Below are positions 27,056 through 35,819 of a DNA stretch of 64,000 nucleotides, piece by piece (the first letter of the stretch is position 1; every line of letters starts with the position of its first letter). Location of the stretch: the NCBI RefSeq assembly GCF_030816915.1, contig NZ_JAUSYN010000002.1, positions 620,001 through 684,000 on the forward strand, given 5' to 3'. The translations under genes were made by a program, and so were the position numbers. The notes under the pieces were generated by a model that did not search any database, was not told the origin of the DNA, and saw only the letters and a program-made list of their open reading frames with translations. Origin of the DNA: Streptomyces sp. B3I8 (GTDB lineage Bacteria; Actinomycetota; Actinomycetes; Streptomycetales; Streptomycetaceae).

Positions 27056-27540
27056 CGGGTCCTCCGGGTCGAGCTCAGCAGGCGGTAGGTCGCGGCGGCG
27101 GCGAGCCACACCGCGGCCAGGGCCGCGAACAGGGTGGCGGCGAGGTAGGCGAGGCCGGTGCGGGGACGGCCGGCGTCGAGGAGCCTCTCGATGTCGACGG
27201 CGTAGGTCGAGAACGTGGTGAAGCCCCCGAGCACTCCGGTGCCGAAGAAGGGCCGTACCAGGGGGTGGGGGGCCCACACCTCGGCGAGGAGGGTCATGAC
27301 GACGCCGATCACCGCGCAGCCGACGACGTTGATCCACAGGGTGGTCCAGGGGAAACCGCCCGTGGGCGTCGGCCACAGCAGGCCGGCGGCGTAGCGGGCG
27401 GTGGCTCCGGTGCCGCCGCCGAGCGCGACCGCCGCGACGGCACGGCCCTGACCGTGCCGGACGGGCGGGCGGCGTACGGGAGGGGCGGTGGTGTGCGCGG
27501 ACTTCCCGGCGTCGACACGTTCGGGGTGCGGGACCGTCAT
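27052..27540 (-). CDS. crcB: Fluoride channel CrcB (Fluc), first subunit
   Basis: 162 residues; a hydrophilic N-terminus of ~35 residues, then four TM helices. Family motifs: [30 protein letters not shown] with the conserved Asn, and [17 protein letters not shown] with the central Na site. Exports fluoride passively. First gene of crcB-DUF190-crcB with 4-bp overlaps throughout. AGTAGGAG precedes the ATG. I looked for a crcB riboswitch in the 190 bp upstream and did not see its conserved core. Confidence 0.93.
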   Translation of the reverse strand: MTVPHPERVDAGKSAHTTAPPVRRPPVRHGQGRAVAAVALGGGTGATARYAAGLLWPTPTGGFPWTTLWINVVGCAVIGVVMTLLAEVWAPHPLVRPFFGTGVLGGFTTFSTYAVDIERLLDAGRPRTGLAYLAATLFAALAAVWLAAAATYRLLSSTRRTR

Positions 27541-27735
27541 GGGCTGCTGCTCCTACTCGCCGGGGCCCGGTCCGCCGGGCACGCTCGGGTGCAAGTAGGG
27601 ACCGTCGGCGGCGACCCCGCCGCGGTTCGGGTACGGCGGGCCCCACCGCCGCGCCGCGTGTCGGGAGCGCGGCCGGTGGCAAGGTTATCGCGGGGTACGG
27701 GAGGCGTGCGACCGGCCGGCGGGGCGCCGGCGCCC

Positions 27736-27987
27736 CTACCACCCGGATTCGAACAGGTCGCGGGCCTCGGCGATGCGTGCCTCGTCGCGGTGGTAGCACG
27801 TCCGCCCGGCGACGCGCTCGGCGCGGAGCAGACCCGCCGCGGCGAGGACGCCGAGATGGGCGCGGGCGAGGTCGGGGGTGATCCCCAGGACGACGGCGAC
27901 GGCCGGGGCGGTGGCGCCGTCGAGGTCCACCAGCAGCTCCAGGATGCGGCGGCGGATTCCGCCGCCGCCCATGGGTGACTTCAGCAC
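27736..27987 (-). CDS. Small winged-helix (ArsR-like) DNA-binding protein
   Basis: 83 residues from GTG 27987 (AAGGGG upstream); ATG 27972 is equally possible. It is a compact winged helix: [65 protein letters not shown], resembling ArsR repressors but without metal-binding Cys pairs. It lies ~195 bp upstream of crcB on the same strand, so it may control the fluoride operon or itself. Confidence 0.78.
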   Translation of the reverse strand: MLKSPMGGGGIRRRILELLVDLDGATAPAVAVVLGITPDLARAHLGVLAAAGLLRAERVAGRTCYHRDEARIAEARDLFESGW

Positions 27988-28229
27988 GGCGCCCCTTCCC
28001 GACGACCTCGCGATGCCCACTGTGACGCGGGGCGGGGAGCCGCACAGAGGGCGTAATGGGCCGAAGTGCGGGCGCGCGGGCGGCACGGCTCCCGGAACGC
28101 GGGGACGGGGCGTGGCCGCGCGCGGGGACCGGTCAGTTTTCGAGAAGCGGGTGGGTGCCCCTCCCGCCTAGCGTGGATCTCACCGGGGCCGCACGGCCCG
28201 GGACCACACGAGAGCTGAGGAGCGCCGCC

Positions 28230-28592
28230 ATGACCGGTGGAGTGCGGACCGTCATCTACCCCGTCAACGATCTCGCCCGGGCGAAGAAGCTGTTCAAGGC
28301 ACTGCTGGAGACCGAGCCCTACGCCGACGAGGCGTACTACGTCGGGTTCAAGGACTCCGGGCAGGACATCGGGCTCGACCCCAACGGGCACGCCCGGGGA
28401 ATGACCGGTCCGGTTCCCTACTGGCACGTCAGCGACATCCGGGCCCGGCTCACCGCGCTGCGGGAGGCCGGGGCCGAGGTGCTGCAGGACGTGCAGGACG
28501 TCGGCGGCGGAAAGCTCATCGCCTTCGTGAAGGACGCGGACGGCAACCTGCTGGGTCTCACCGAGGACCCGGCGGGCACGACCCAGAGTTAG
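28230..28592 (+). CDS. VOC family (glyoxalase-like) protein
   Basis: 120 residues from ATG 28230 with GAGGAG upstream. One vicinal-oxygen-chelate module: VRTVIYPVNDLARAKKLFKALLETEPYADEAYYVGFKDSGQDIGLDPNG, then PYWHVSDIRARLTALREAGAEVLQDVQDVGGGKLIAFVKDADGNLLGLTED. Two modules of a dimer would build the metal site. A small-molecule or antibiotic-binding role is possible; the substrate is unknown. Its stop lies inside the presumed promoter of the next gene, a MarR regulator. Confidence 0.88.
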   Translation: MTGGVRTVIYPVNDLARAKKLFKALLETEPYADEAYYVGFKDSGQDIGLDPNGHARGMTGPVPYWHVSDIRARLTALREAGAEVLQDVQDVGGGKLIAFVKDADGNLLGLTEDPAGTTQS

Positions 28593-28609
28593 TTGCACGC
28601 TCAACGAAT
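28590..28609. promoter_or_regulatory. Candidate MarR operator upstream of the third marR gene
   Basis: TAGTTGCAC (28590-28598) followed by GCTCAACGAA forms GTTG-N6-CAAC (28592-28605). The word TAGTTGCAC also makes up the centre of the 40-bp palindrome upstream of fadH (14942-14950), suggesting a shared regulator. Confidence 0.35.
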
Positions 28610-28634
28610 GGCCGGATTCTGTTACCGTTCGGGT

Positions 28635-29024
28635 ATGTCAGCGAAGACAGCCACCTCCCCGCTCGAGGAGCGGTGGCGGGACATCCTGTCGGTGCACGCG
28701 CGCACGATGTGCGAGATCGACCGCGCACTGCACCCGCACGGCCTGGGGGCCAGCGATTTCGAGGTGCTCGACCTCCTCGCCGCGCAGGCGCCGCAGGAGG
28801 GCGAGCAGTGCCGGGTGCACAACCTCGTCGGCCGGGTCCATCTCAGCCAGAGCGCGCTGTCCCGGCTCATCGGCCGGCTGGAGAAGGACGGCCTGGTGAC
28901 GCGTTCCGTCTGCGCGCACGACCGGCGCGGAGTGTGGGTCGCCCTGACCGAGAAGGGCCGCACCCTGTACGCCGAGGTGCGGCCCCTGCAACGGGCGGTG
29001 CTGGAACGGATGTTGAGCGACTGA
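28635..29024 (+). CDS. MarR family transcriptional regulator
   Basis: 129 residues from ATG 28635. The winged helix reads RVHNLVGRVHLSQSALSRLIGRLEKDGLVTRSVCAHDRRGVWVALTEKGRTLYAEV with the DRR wing. Cys in the recognition-to-wing turn (VCAHDRR) and CEID near the N-terminus could allow redox sensing, but this is speculation. 42 bp after the VOC gene, same direction, so possibly its operon partner. Confidence 0.92.
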   Translation: MSAKTATSPLEERWRDILSVHARTMCEIDRALHPHGLGASDFEVLDLLAAQAPQEGEQCRVHNLVGRVHLSQSALSRLIGRLEKDGLVTRSVCAHDRRGVWVALTEKGRTLYAEVRPLQRAVLERMLSD

Positions 29025-29050
29025 CGTCGAAGTCGAGCGACCGACGTCAG
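29021..29050. terminator. Bidirectional terminator between marR and the SseB-like gene
   Basis: CTGACGTCG (29021-29029) and CGACGTCAG (29042-29050) form a perfect 9-bp stem with a 12-nt loop; it overlaps the marR stop and faces the converging gene. Confidence 0.65.
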
Positions 29051-29066
29051 GGCTGGGTGGCTCGGG

Positions 29067-29468
29067 TCAGGGCCGGGCCAGTCGGCTGCGGACACCGTGC
29101 GAGTCGAGGGTCAGGCCGTGCGGCGAACTGGCGTCGATGGTGAGGGACAGTTCGTCGGCGGGCCACTGGGCGGCCAGTGCCCCGAGCGGGACCAGCCGGT
29201 AGCGGGTCACGGACGGCAGCAGCTCCGCCATCTCCCCCTCCGAGGTGAACACCGGCACGGTCTGCGTCCCGCCCGGCTGTTCCAGTACGGGCAGGGCGAC
29301 GGTGGTCGGGTCGGTGGCGTCCTCGCCGGTGGCGTCGTCCGGCACGGGGATCAGGACCTCGCTCCCGGCCAGCGTGTCCAGCGCGTCGGTGTCCTCGGCG
29401 TCCACCAGCAGGGTGGTGAGCGCGTCCCGGACGGCGGTGGTCGTGCGGGGGCTTTCGGGTGTGTCCAT
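29067..29468 (-). CDS. SseB family protein
   Basis: 133 residues with the SseB N-terminal fold: LTTLLVDAEDTDALDTLAGSEVLIPVPDD, LPVLEQPGGTQTVPVFTSEGEMAELLPSVTRYRLVPLGALAAQWPADELSLTIDASSPHGLTL. Such proteins are common in Streptomyces outside secretion systems and their role is unknown. No signal peptide or TM. It converges with marR. Confidence 0.85.
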   Translation of the reverse strand: MDTPESPRTTTAVRDALTTLLVDAEDTDALDTLAGSEVLIPVPDDATGEDATDPTTVALPVLEQPGGTQTVPVFTSEGEMAELLPSVTRYRLVPLGALAAQWPADELSLTIDASSPHGLTLDSHGVRSRLARP

Positions 29469-29591
29469 GGCAGATTCCCAGGTCGTGGCGGTCGGGCGGC
29501 CCCGTGTGTGAGCGGCCCGATCGGACCTCGGGGCGCCTACCCAGGCGCACCCGGACCATGCGCCCCGGGTCCCGGAAGTGACGTCGCGTCC

Positions 29592-30068
29592 TCAGCCGGC
29601 GGTGGCTTCGAACCAGGTCGGCTCGTCGGAGAGCGCCTGCTTGATCCGGAGGCGATGACCGTTCCGCAGCGGGGGCAGGGCGTCCAGTGCGAACCAGCCC
29701 ACCGCGAGCGACTCGTCATCGTTCACCCGGGGCTCGCCGGCCACGGGCCGGCAGCGGAAGGTGATGTCCATGAACTGGCAGATGTCACCGTTGGCGTAGG
29801 TGATCTCGCGGCTCACGCCGACCGAAACGACGCGCTCGGCGACGCAGCGCACCGCTGTCTCCTCGTACACCTCGCGCACGGCACAGTCGGCCGGCTGCTC
29901 ACCGGGGTCCGGGATGCCGCCGATCAGCGCCCACTCGTGGTTGTCGGCGCGCTGCCCGAGCAGGATCCGTCCGGCGTCGTCCAGGACGACGGCGGTGACG
30001 CCGGGGATCCACAGCAACTGGTGGCCCGCGGAGGCCCGGAGGGTGTGAATGAAGTCAGGGGTGGCCAT
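29592..30068 (-). CDS. Nudix hydrolase
   Basis: 158 residues. The Nudix box GGIPDPGEQPADCAVREVYEETAV (about 50-73) has the metal-binding REVYEE; the usual EExGU glycine is replaced by Ala. N-terminal WIPGVTAVVLDDAGRILLGQRADNHEWALIGG is typical of the MutT/NudF-like group. Likely hydrolyses a nucleoside diphosphate derivative; the substrate is unknown. It stands ~95 bp from lnt, same strand. Confidence 0.92.
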   Translation of the reverse strand: MATPDFIHTLRASAGHQLLWIPGVTAVVLDDAGRILLGQRADNHEWALIGGIPDPGEQPADCAVREVYEETAVRCVAERVVSVGVSREITYANGDICQFMDITFRCRPVAGEPRVNDDESLAVGWFALDALPPLRNGHRLRIKQALSDEPTWFEATAG

Positions 30069-30163
30069 GCCACGACCCTAGAGCTCCTCCCGCGGCCACC
30101 CTCCGCCGGGCCCGGCCGCCGTCCGGCCGTGACTCCTGCTCGGACGCCGTCCGTCCGGCGTCG

Positions 30164-31801
30164 TCACCCCTGCTCGGACGCCTGCCGCCCGGCGCCTCCC
30201 GTCCGTCGGGCGCGGACCGTGCCGGTCACCGCCCGGCCGAGGCCGCCGGCCGCGACGAGCACCAGCGCCAGTTCGGGCAGGGTGCCCAGCCGGGTCGCGG
30301 GCGTCTGCGAGGAGCGCAGCGGCACCTTCTGCACCAGGGAGTCCGCGACGAACATGCCGGTCTTCTGGGTGATCCGCCCGTCCGGCATGATCACCGCGCT
30401 GACGCCGCTGGTCACCGGCACGGTGACGGTGCGGCTGTGCTCCACGGCGCGGACCCGGGACATGGCGAGCTGCTGGTACGTCATCTCGCTGCGGTCGAAG
30501 GTGGCGTTGTTGCTGGGCACCGAGATGATCTGGGCGCCGTCGGTGACGGTGGAGCGGACGGTCCAGTCGAAGGCCGCCTCGTAGCAGGTGACGAGGCCGA
30601 CGTGGGCGCCCGCCATGGTGAAGACGCCCGGCTCGTGGCCCCGGCTGAAGTCCTGGCGCACCATCGACGTCCACGTCTTGTTGATCGCGCCGATCATGCC
30701 GCGCAGCGGGAGGAACTCCCCGAAGGGCTGGATCTGCCGCTTGTCGTAGATGTCCCGCGGCCCCTTCTCCGGGTCCCAGAGGATCTGCTCGTTGTAGAGC
30801 TTGCCGTCGCGTTCGATGACGGCGCCGACCGAGAGCGGGGCCTTGATCGCCTCGGCCGCGCCCTCGATGACGGCGTAGGCGTCCGCGTTGGTGTAGGGGT
30901 CGATGTCGGAGGAGTTCTCCGGCCACAGCACGAGGTCGGGCCGGGCCTTCTTGCCGGCGTCGACCTCGGCGGCCAGCCGCCGGGTCTCGCGCACGTGGTA
31001 GTCGAGGACGGCACGGCGCTGGGCGTTGAAATCGAGGCCCGCGCGCGGCACATTGCCCTGGATGACGGCGACCGTGGTGGTGCCGTCCTCGGCCTTGTCG
31101 CTCACCAGCGTGCGGGAGGCGAACGCGCCTGCCACGGGGACGGCCACGCTCAGCAGCGCGACGGCGGCGGCCCCGCGCCGCAGCCCGCCGGTACGCCGCG
31201 CCGCGACCGCGAGCCGGACCGCTTCGCCGAGTCCGAAACCGCACAGGACGACCGCGAAGCCGAGCACCGGGGTGCCGCCCGCGGCCGCGAGGGGGAGGAA
31301 GATCCCGTCGGCCTGACCGAAGGCGACCTTGCCCCAGGGGAAGCCGCCGAACGGCACCCGCGCGCGTGCCGCCTCCCCCGCCGTCCACAGCGCCGCCGCC
31401 CACAGCGGCCGGCCGGGCAGCCGGGAGACGGCGGTGATACCGGCGCCGACCAGGGCGACGAAGGCCGCCTCCGCCGCGACGAGCGCCAGCCACGGTCCGG
31501 GACCGACCTCGACGCCGGTCCAGACCAGGAGCGGCAGCAGGAACCCGAGGCCGAACAGATAGCCGAGGCCGAGCCCGGCCTTCCAGGTGCGGCCGCGCAG
31601 CAGCAGTCCGAATCCGGCGAAGGCCGCCAGGGCCAGCCAGGACAGGGTGCGGGGCGGGAAGCTGACGTAGAGGAGCACTCCGCAGAGCGCCGCGACGGCG
31701 GCCGGCAGGAGTCGGCGCAGCAGGCGGAGGGAGCGCGCGGCCGGCGTGGCCCTGGGGCCGAGCCGGTCGGGCCGGTCCACGGTGGTGGCGGTGGCGGTCA
31801 C
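30164..31801 (-). CDS. lnt: Apolipoprotein N-acyltransferase
   Basis: 545 residues from GTG 31801. About six to eight N-terminal TM helices (LLPAAVAALCGVLLYVSFPP etc., 30-230), then a periplasmic nitrilase-type domain with the catalytic triad Glu295 (VLWPENS), Lys354 (IYDKRQIQPFGEFLP) and Cys406 (VGLVTCYEAAFDW), and a final TM helix near the C-terminus (LPELALVLVAAGGLGRAV). It adds the third acyl chain to the N-terminal Cys of lipoproteins. Lys-to-Cys spacing (52) equals that of E. coli Lnt. Actinobacteria often have more than one homologue. Confidence 0.94.
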   Translation of the reverse strand: MTATATTVDRPDRLGPRATPAARSLRLLRRLLPAAVAALCGVLLYVSFPPRTLSWLALAAFAGFGLLLRGRTWKAGLGLGYLFGLGFLLPLLVWTGVEVGPGPWLALVAAEAAFVALVGAGITAVSRLPGRPLWAAALWTAGEAARARVPFGGFPWGKVAFGQADGIFLPLAAAGGTPVLGFAVVLCGFGLGEAVRLAVAARRTGGLRRGAAAVALLSVAVPVAGAFASRTLVSDKAEDGTTTVAVIQGNVPRAGLDFNAQRRAVLDYHVRETRRLAAEVDAGKKARPDLVLWPENSSDIDPYTNADAYAVIEGAAEAIKAPLSVGAVIERDGKLYNEQILWDPEKGPRDIYDKRQIQPFGEFLPLRGMIGAINKTWTSMVRQDFSRGHEPGVFTMAGAHVGLVTCYEAAFDWTVRSTVTDGAQIISVPSNNATFDRSEMTYQQLAMSRVRAVEHSRTVTVPVTSGVSAVIMPDGRITQKTGMFVADSLVQKVPLRSSQTPATRLGTLPELALVLVAAGGLGRAVTGTVRARRTGGAGRQASEQG

Positions 31802-32049
31802 TCCGGGAGTGTACGGGGCGTGACCAGCGGGGCGACAGATCGGTCCGGTCCGTCCCGCCGCTCCCCCGGCACCGGCCGTCACCTCAGCTGGACCGTTTCT
31901 GCACAGCTCGTACACAAAACGGCCCCCGACCGTTACGGTGTGCCCCGGACCCGGGACGAGGGACGCCCACCGGGTCCGGCCACCGCCTGGGGGCGGGGCG
32001 CCGACCGGGGGCCGTCGCGGGCCGGGGCACGACAGGGCGGGGGTGTGGG

Positions 32050-33126
32050 GTGGGCACCGCAAGAGACGGAGCGGAGGCCACGGGGCAGAGGGCGACGGCC
32101 GGGGGAACGGCTGTCCGGGAGCGCCGTGGCAGCGCGGACGCGTGGGGGGTGACGATCCTCGGCGCCTGCGCCGGGTGGGCGCTGCTCACGGCGGCCGGGC
32201 GGGACGGCAGACCCGAGGGGGTGCTGCTCGCGGTGCTCGCGGTCGCCGCCGGATACGCCACCGGCCGGATCGCCGGTGCCCTGCTGCCGGTGGCCGCGCC
32301 CGCCGTGGCCGCCCTGGCCGGGCTCGGGCTGGCGCTGGGGGTTCCGGGCGCGACGGCCGGTCCCCGGCTCGCCGCGCCGCTCGGTCACGCCGGTGCCACC
32401 GCCGCGCTGCTGACACTTTCGTCGGGCGCCGCCTGCTGCGCCGCCTTGGCGGCCGCGGCACCGCTGCCCCGGTTCACGCTGCGACTGCTTGCCGCCGGTA
32501 CCGCCGTGGCCGCGGCTGTCCAGGGGTCGGTGGCCGGCTGCCTCGCGTGTGCCGGGGTGCTGCTCTGTTCGCCGGCCGCCGCGCGGATGCGGCACCGCGG
32601 GCTCGCTCTCGCCGGTCCGGCGGCCGCGGTCGCGGCGGCGGGCGCTCTGGCCTGGGCGGTGGCCGAGGACGCCCTGCCCGAGGGGCTGGCCGCGTCGGCG
32701 GAGGGACAGCTGGGCGGGTACCGGGTCCTGCTGTGGCGGGACGCGGTGGGGATGGCGGGCCGTGATCCCCTGCTGGGCGCGGGGCCCGGACGGTTCGGTG
32801 AGCTGAGCCCGACCGCCGCGGCCACACTGACCTCCGACGGCCGGCCGCACTCGGCGGCCCTGCAGCAGGCGGCGGAGCAGGGTCTGGTCGGGGTGGCACT
32901 GCTGGCGGCCGCGGGCGCCTGGGTGCTGTACGCGCTGTGGCGTTCGCCGCGCGGTACGCCGGTGGTGCTCAGCGCGGGTGTGGCGCTGGCCGCGGTGGGC
33001 GTGCTGGCGACGGTGGGCAACGCCCTGAGCTTCACGACGGTCACCGCGGGGGCGGGCGCGCTGGCGGGCGTCGCGACGGCCCGGCCGCTCGGCGGCGACG
33101 AGGGTGAGGGCGCCCCGGAGCGGTGA
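32050..33126 (+). CDS. O-antigen ligase-like polytopic membrane protein
   Basis: 358 residues from GTG 32050 (GGCGGGGGTGT upstream; the start is uncertain and could be a few codons later). About 9-10 TM helices with few charges, then a hydrophilic loop GYRVLLWRDAVGMAGRDPLLGAGPGRFGELSPTAAATLTSDGRPHSAALQQAAEQGLVGVALL, which matches the Wzy_C/WaaL signature (GxGpG.f, then H.a.lq...E.G..G). Suggests glycan polymer ligation or polymerisation. It is divergent from lnt with a 248-bp spacer. Confidence 0.8.
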   Translation: MGTARDGAEATGQRATAGGTAVRERRGSADAWGVTILGACAGWALLTAAGRDGRPEGVLLAVLAVAAGYATGRIAGALLPVAAPAVAALAGLGLALGVPGATAGPRLAAPLGHAGATAALLTLSSGAACCAALAAAAPLPRFTLRLLAAGTAVAAAVQGSVAGCLACAGVLLCSPAAARMRHRGLALAGPAAAVAAAGALAWAVAEDALPEGLAASAEGQLGGYRVLLWRDAVGMAGRDPLLGAGPGRFGELSPTAAATLTSDGRPHSAALQQAAEQGLVGVALLAAAGAWVLYALWRSPRGTPVVLSAGVALAAVGVLATVGNALSFTTVTAGAGALAGVATARPLGGDEGEGAPER

Positions 33127-33157
33127 GGGCGGGGGAACCGTCTCCGCGCGGTGCGGT

Positions 33158-33700
33158 TCAGCCCGCCGTGTCCGCCACCGGCGGGTGCAGGCGGTCGCTG
33201 ATGACACGGACCGCGGCCTCCGCGTTGTCGACGGTGATGGTGAACACGTGCCCGTCCCACAGCCGCAGCACGAGCCCCTCGCCCCGCCGTACGACCACCG
33301 CGGTGCCCTTCTCGGGCCGCCAGCGGTAGCCCCAGCCGCCCCATTGGCGCGGGGTGACTCTGGGCGCGAACTCGGCGCCCACGACGTGGGACAGGGGGAT
33401 GCGGCGGCGCGGCACTCCGATGTGGCCGCAGCGCACTTCGAGGCACTCCCCGTCGACCCTCACCGCGACGTGCACGAAGGCGAGGGTGCCGAAGAGGATG
33501 AGCAGCCCGGCGGCGATGCAGCCCACGACGGACATGGCCAGCGCGGCGACGCCGGATTCCCATGCGGAGTCGATGGCCAGCTCGATGCCGAGCGCGAGGC
33601 AGGCGGCGCCGGCGAGGGCCGCGAGCCACTGGGCGCGGTTGGTGGCGCGTCCGGTCCAGATGTCCGGGTGCCTGTGGTCACCGTGGGGGTGGTCCCTCAT
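33158..33700 (-). CDS. Membrane protein with PH-like (bPH) domain
   Basis: 180 residues. Short His-rich cytoplasmic N-terminus, two TM helices (WLAALAGAACLALGIELAI and AALAMSVVGCIAAGLLILFGTLAFVHVAV), then a cytoplasmic domain VRVDGECLEVRCGHIGVPRRRIPLSHVVGAEFAPRVTPRQWGGWGYRW, typical of bacterial PH-like proteins of the DUF3093/bPH type. Function unknown. Convergent with the ligase-like gene (31 bp). Confidence 0.82.
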   Translation of the reverse strand: MRDHPHGDHRHPDIWTGRATNRAQWLAALAGAACLALGIELAIDSAWESGVAALAMSVVGCIAAGLLILFGTLAFVHVAVRVDGECLEVRCGHIGVPRRRIPLSHVVGAEFAPRVTPRQWGGWGYRWRPEKGTAVVVRRGEGLVLRLWDGHVFTITVDNAEAAVRVISDRLHPPVADTAG

Positions 33701-33781
33701 GTCCCTGAGGGTAGCCCGATTCCGCTGCGCGGGCAGTCGCTCGCACAGCGTCGCCCCCGCGGTGGCCGGGTTCCGGAGGCG

Positions 33782-34567
33782 TCAGCGTGCGGGGCTGACC
33801 GTGTCCAGCAGTCGGCCCTCCTCGTAGGCAGCGGCCTCCGGCGGCAGCGGCGCCTCGCGCCCGCTCAGGAGCACCGTCAGCGTGCCCCGTACCGCGGCCT
33901 CCGGGTCCGGGAGCGCGCCGAGGCGGCGCAGCGCCTGCGCGGCGACGGCGGTGGCGGACCCGTGCAGGACCGGCGAGGGGCGGCCGGGGCCGCGCAGGGC
34001 GGCGCGGATGCGCTCGGCGACGAGCTCGTAGTGGGTGCAGCCGAGGACGACGGTCCTCACGTGGTCCGGCGTGCGCGCGGCGGCGTCGGCGATCGCGGCG
34101 TCGATCGCGGTCTCGTCGGCGTGCTGCACGGCCTCGGCGAGACCGGGGCAGGCCACCTCGGTGACGTCCAGGTCGTCGGCGAACTCCCGGATGAGGCCGC
34201 GCTGGTAGGGGCTGCCGGTCGTGGCGGGGGTGGCCCAGATGGCGAAGGGTGCGCCGCCGGCCGCTGCCGGCTTGATCGCGGGGACGGTGCCGATGACCCG
34301 CAGCCCGGGTTCGAGGCGGGCCCGCAGCGTGGGCAGGGCGTGCACGGAGGCGGTGTTGCAGGCGACGATCAGCGCGTCGGGGCGCTGTGCGGCGGCGGCC
34401 TCGGCGACGGCCACGGCATGAGCGGTGAGATCCTCGGGGGTGCGCGGGCCCCAGGGCATGCTGTCGGGGTCGGAGGACAGCACGAGATCGGCGTCGGGCC
34501 GCAGTCGGCGTACCGCGGCGGCGGTCGGGAGCAGTCCGATTCCTGAGTCCATGAGCGCGATCTTCAC
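33782..34567 (-). CDS. Glutamate/aspartate racemase-family protein
   Basis: 261 residues. Family features: N-terminal IALMDSGIGLLPT (Asp-Ser catalytic loop), ALIVACNTASVHALP with the first catalytic Cys (about 75) and VVLGCTHYELVAE with the second Cys (about 180). It could make D-Glu for peptidoglycan, but the sequence around the substrate loop (WATPATTGSPYQRGLI) differs from housekeeping MurI, so it may serve another amino acid. Single gene. Confidence 0.82.
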   Translation of the reverse strand: MKIALMDSGIGLLPTAAAVRRLRPDADLVLSSDPDSMPWGPRTPEDLTAHAVAVAEAAAAQRPDALIVACNTASVHALPTLRARLEPGLRVIGTVPAIKPAAAGGAPFAIWATPATTGSPYQRGLIREFADDLDVTEVACPGLAEAVQHADETAIDAAIADAAARTPDHVRTVVLGCTHYELVAERIRAALRGPGRPSPVLHGSATAVAAQALRRLGALPDPEAAVRGTLTVLLSGREAPLPPEAAAYEEGRLLDTVSPAR

Positions 34568-34604
34568 CCGGTCACCTTAGACGATCCGTGTCGGGAGGCC
34601 GCCG

Positions 34605-35801
34605 GTGTGGGGCAGACTGCGGCGGATGAGTGCCGTTGTGTGGATCGCCCTGGGATCGCTCCTCGCCTGGCTGTGGCTGCTGCTCGGCCAGGGCTTCTTC
34701 TGGCGCACGGACGTCCGGCTGCCGCTCCGCCGGGACCCGGAGGTGTGGCCCCCCGTGTGCGTCGTCGTACCGGCCCGGGACGAGGCGGAGGTGCTCCCCC
34801 GGAGTCTGCCCACGCTGCTGACGCAGGAGTATCCCGGGCGGGCCGAGGTCTTCCTCGTCGACGACGGCAGTACCGACGGCACCGGGGAACTGGCCGCGGA
34901 GCTGTCCCGGCGCCACGGCGGTCTGCCGCTGACCGTGACCTCCCCCGGCGAGCCGCCCGCCGGCTGGACCGGAAAGCTGTGGGCCGTGCGGCACGGCATC
35001 GGCCTGGCCCGCACCCGTGAGCCCGCGTTCCTGCTGCTGACGGACGCCGACATCGCGCACGCCCCGGACAGCCTGCGGTCCCTGGTCGCCGCGGCCGAGA
35101 CCGGGGCGTACGACCTGGTGTCCCAGATGGCGCGGCTGCGCGTGGAGAGCCGGTGGGAGCGGTTCGTCGTCCCGGCCTTCGTCTACTTCTTCGCGCAGCT
35201 CTATCCCTTCCGGTGGATCGGCGTGCGGGGCGGGCGCACGGCGGCGGCGGCCGGCGGCTGTGTGCTGCTGCGCGCGGAGGCGGCCGAGCGGGCGCGGATC
35301 CCGGACGCGATCCGGCAGGCGGTCATCGACGACGTGGCGCTGGCGCGGGCCGTGAAGGGCGGCGGCGGGCACATCTGGCTGGGGCTGGCCGACCGGGTCG
35401 ACAGCGTCCGCCCCTACCCGCGGCTGCGCGACCTGTGGCACATGGTCGCGCGCAGCGCGTACGCGCAGCTCCGGCACAGCCCGCTGCTGCTGCTCGGCAC
35501 CGTCCTCGGGCTGGCCCTGGTGTATCTGGTGCCGCCGGTGGCGTTCCTCGCCGGCCTCGTCACCGGGTCCTGGGCGGCCGCGGCGGCCGGGGGGCTCGCA
35601 TGGCTGGTGATGACGGCGACGTTCGTGCCGATGCTGCGCTACTACCGCCTGCCGCCGTGGCTCGCCCCCCTGCTGCCGTTCACCGCGCTCCTCTATCTGC
35701 TGATGACGGTGGACTCGGCGGTGCGGCACTACCGGGGGCGCGGTGCCGCCTGGAAGGGCCGGACCTACGCCCGGCCCGACACGGCCCTCGAGGAGAGCTG
35801 A
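34605..35801 (+). CDS. hpnB: Family 2 glycosyltransferase of the hopene-associated HpnB type
   Basis: 398 residues; GTG 34605 with GGGAGG 6 bp upstream, or ATG 34626. N-terminal TM, then the GT2 domain VCVVVPARDEAEVLPRSLPTLLTQEYPGRAEVFLVDDGSTDGTG, PAGWTGKLWAVRHGI, LLLTDADIAHAPDSLRSL (DxD), YPFRWIGVRGGRTAAAAGGCVLLRAEA and VIDDVALARAVK, matching the HpnB signature along its whole length. Three C-terminal TM helices. HpnB normally sits in hopanoid clusters; no squalene/hopene cyclase gene is nearby here, so it is an orphan. A role in glycosylating hopanoids or another lipid is inferred. Confidence 0.85.
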   Translation: MWGRLRRMSAVVWIALGSLLAWLWLLLGQGFFWRTDVRLPLRRDPEVWPPVCVVVPARDEAEVLPRSLPTLLTQEYPGRAEVFLVDDGSTDGTGELAAELSRRHGGLPLTVTSPGEPPAGWTGKLWAVRHGIGLARTREPAFLLLTDADIAHAPDSLRSLVAAAETGAYDLVSQMARLRVESRWERFVVPAFVYFFAQLYPFRWIGVRGGRTAAAAGGCVLLRAEAAERARIPDAIRQAVIDDVALARAVKGGGGHIWLGLADRVDSVRPYPRLRDLWHMVARSAYAQLRHSPLLLLGTVLGLALVYLVPPVAFLAGLVTGSWAAAAAGGLAWLVMTATFVPMLRYYRLPPWLAPLLPFTALLYLLMTVDSAVRHYRGRGAAWKGRTYARPDTALEES

Positions 35802-35819
35802 TCCCTCGCAGGCGGCTCC

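Noticed and set aside
27541..27730. Possible fluoride riboswitch before the crcB operon
   Set aside because: The conserved crcB riboswitch core and pseudoknot segments were not found by eye; a covariance-model search would be decisive.
27736..27780. GGATTCGAACAGG resembling a tRNA T-loop
   Set aside because: No cloverleaf can be drawn around it and it lies in the C-terminal codons of the small winged-helix gene.
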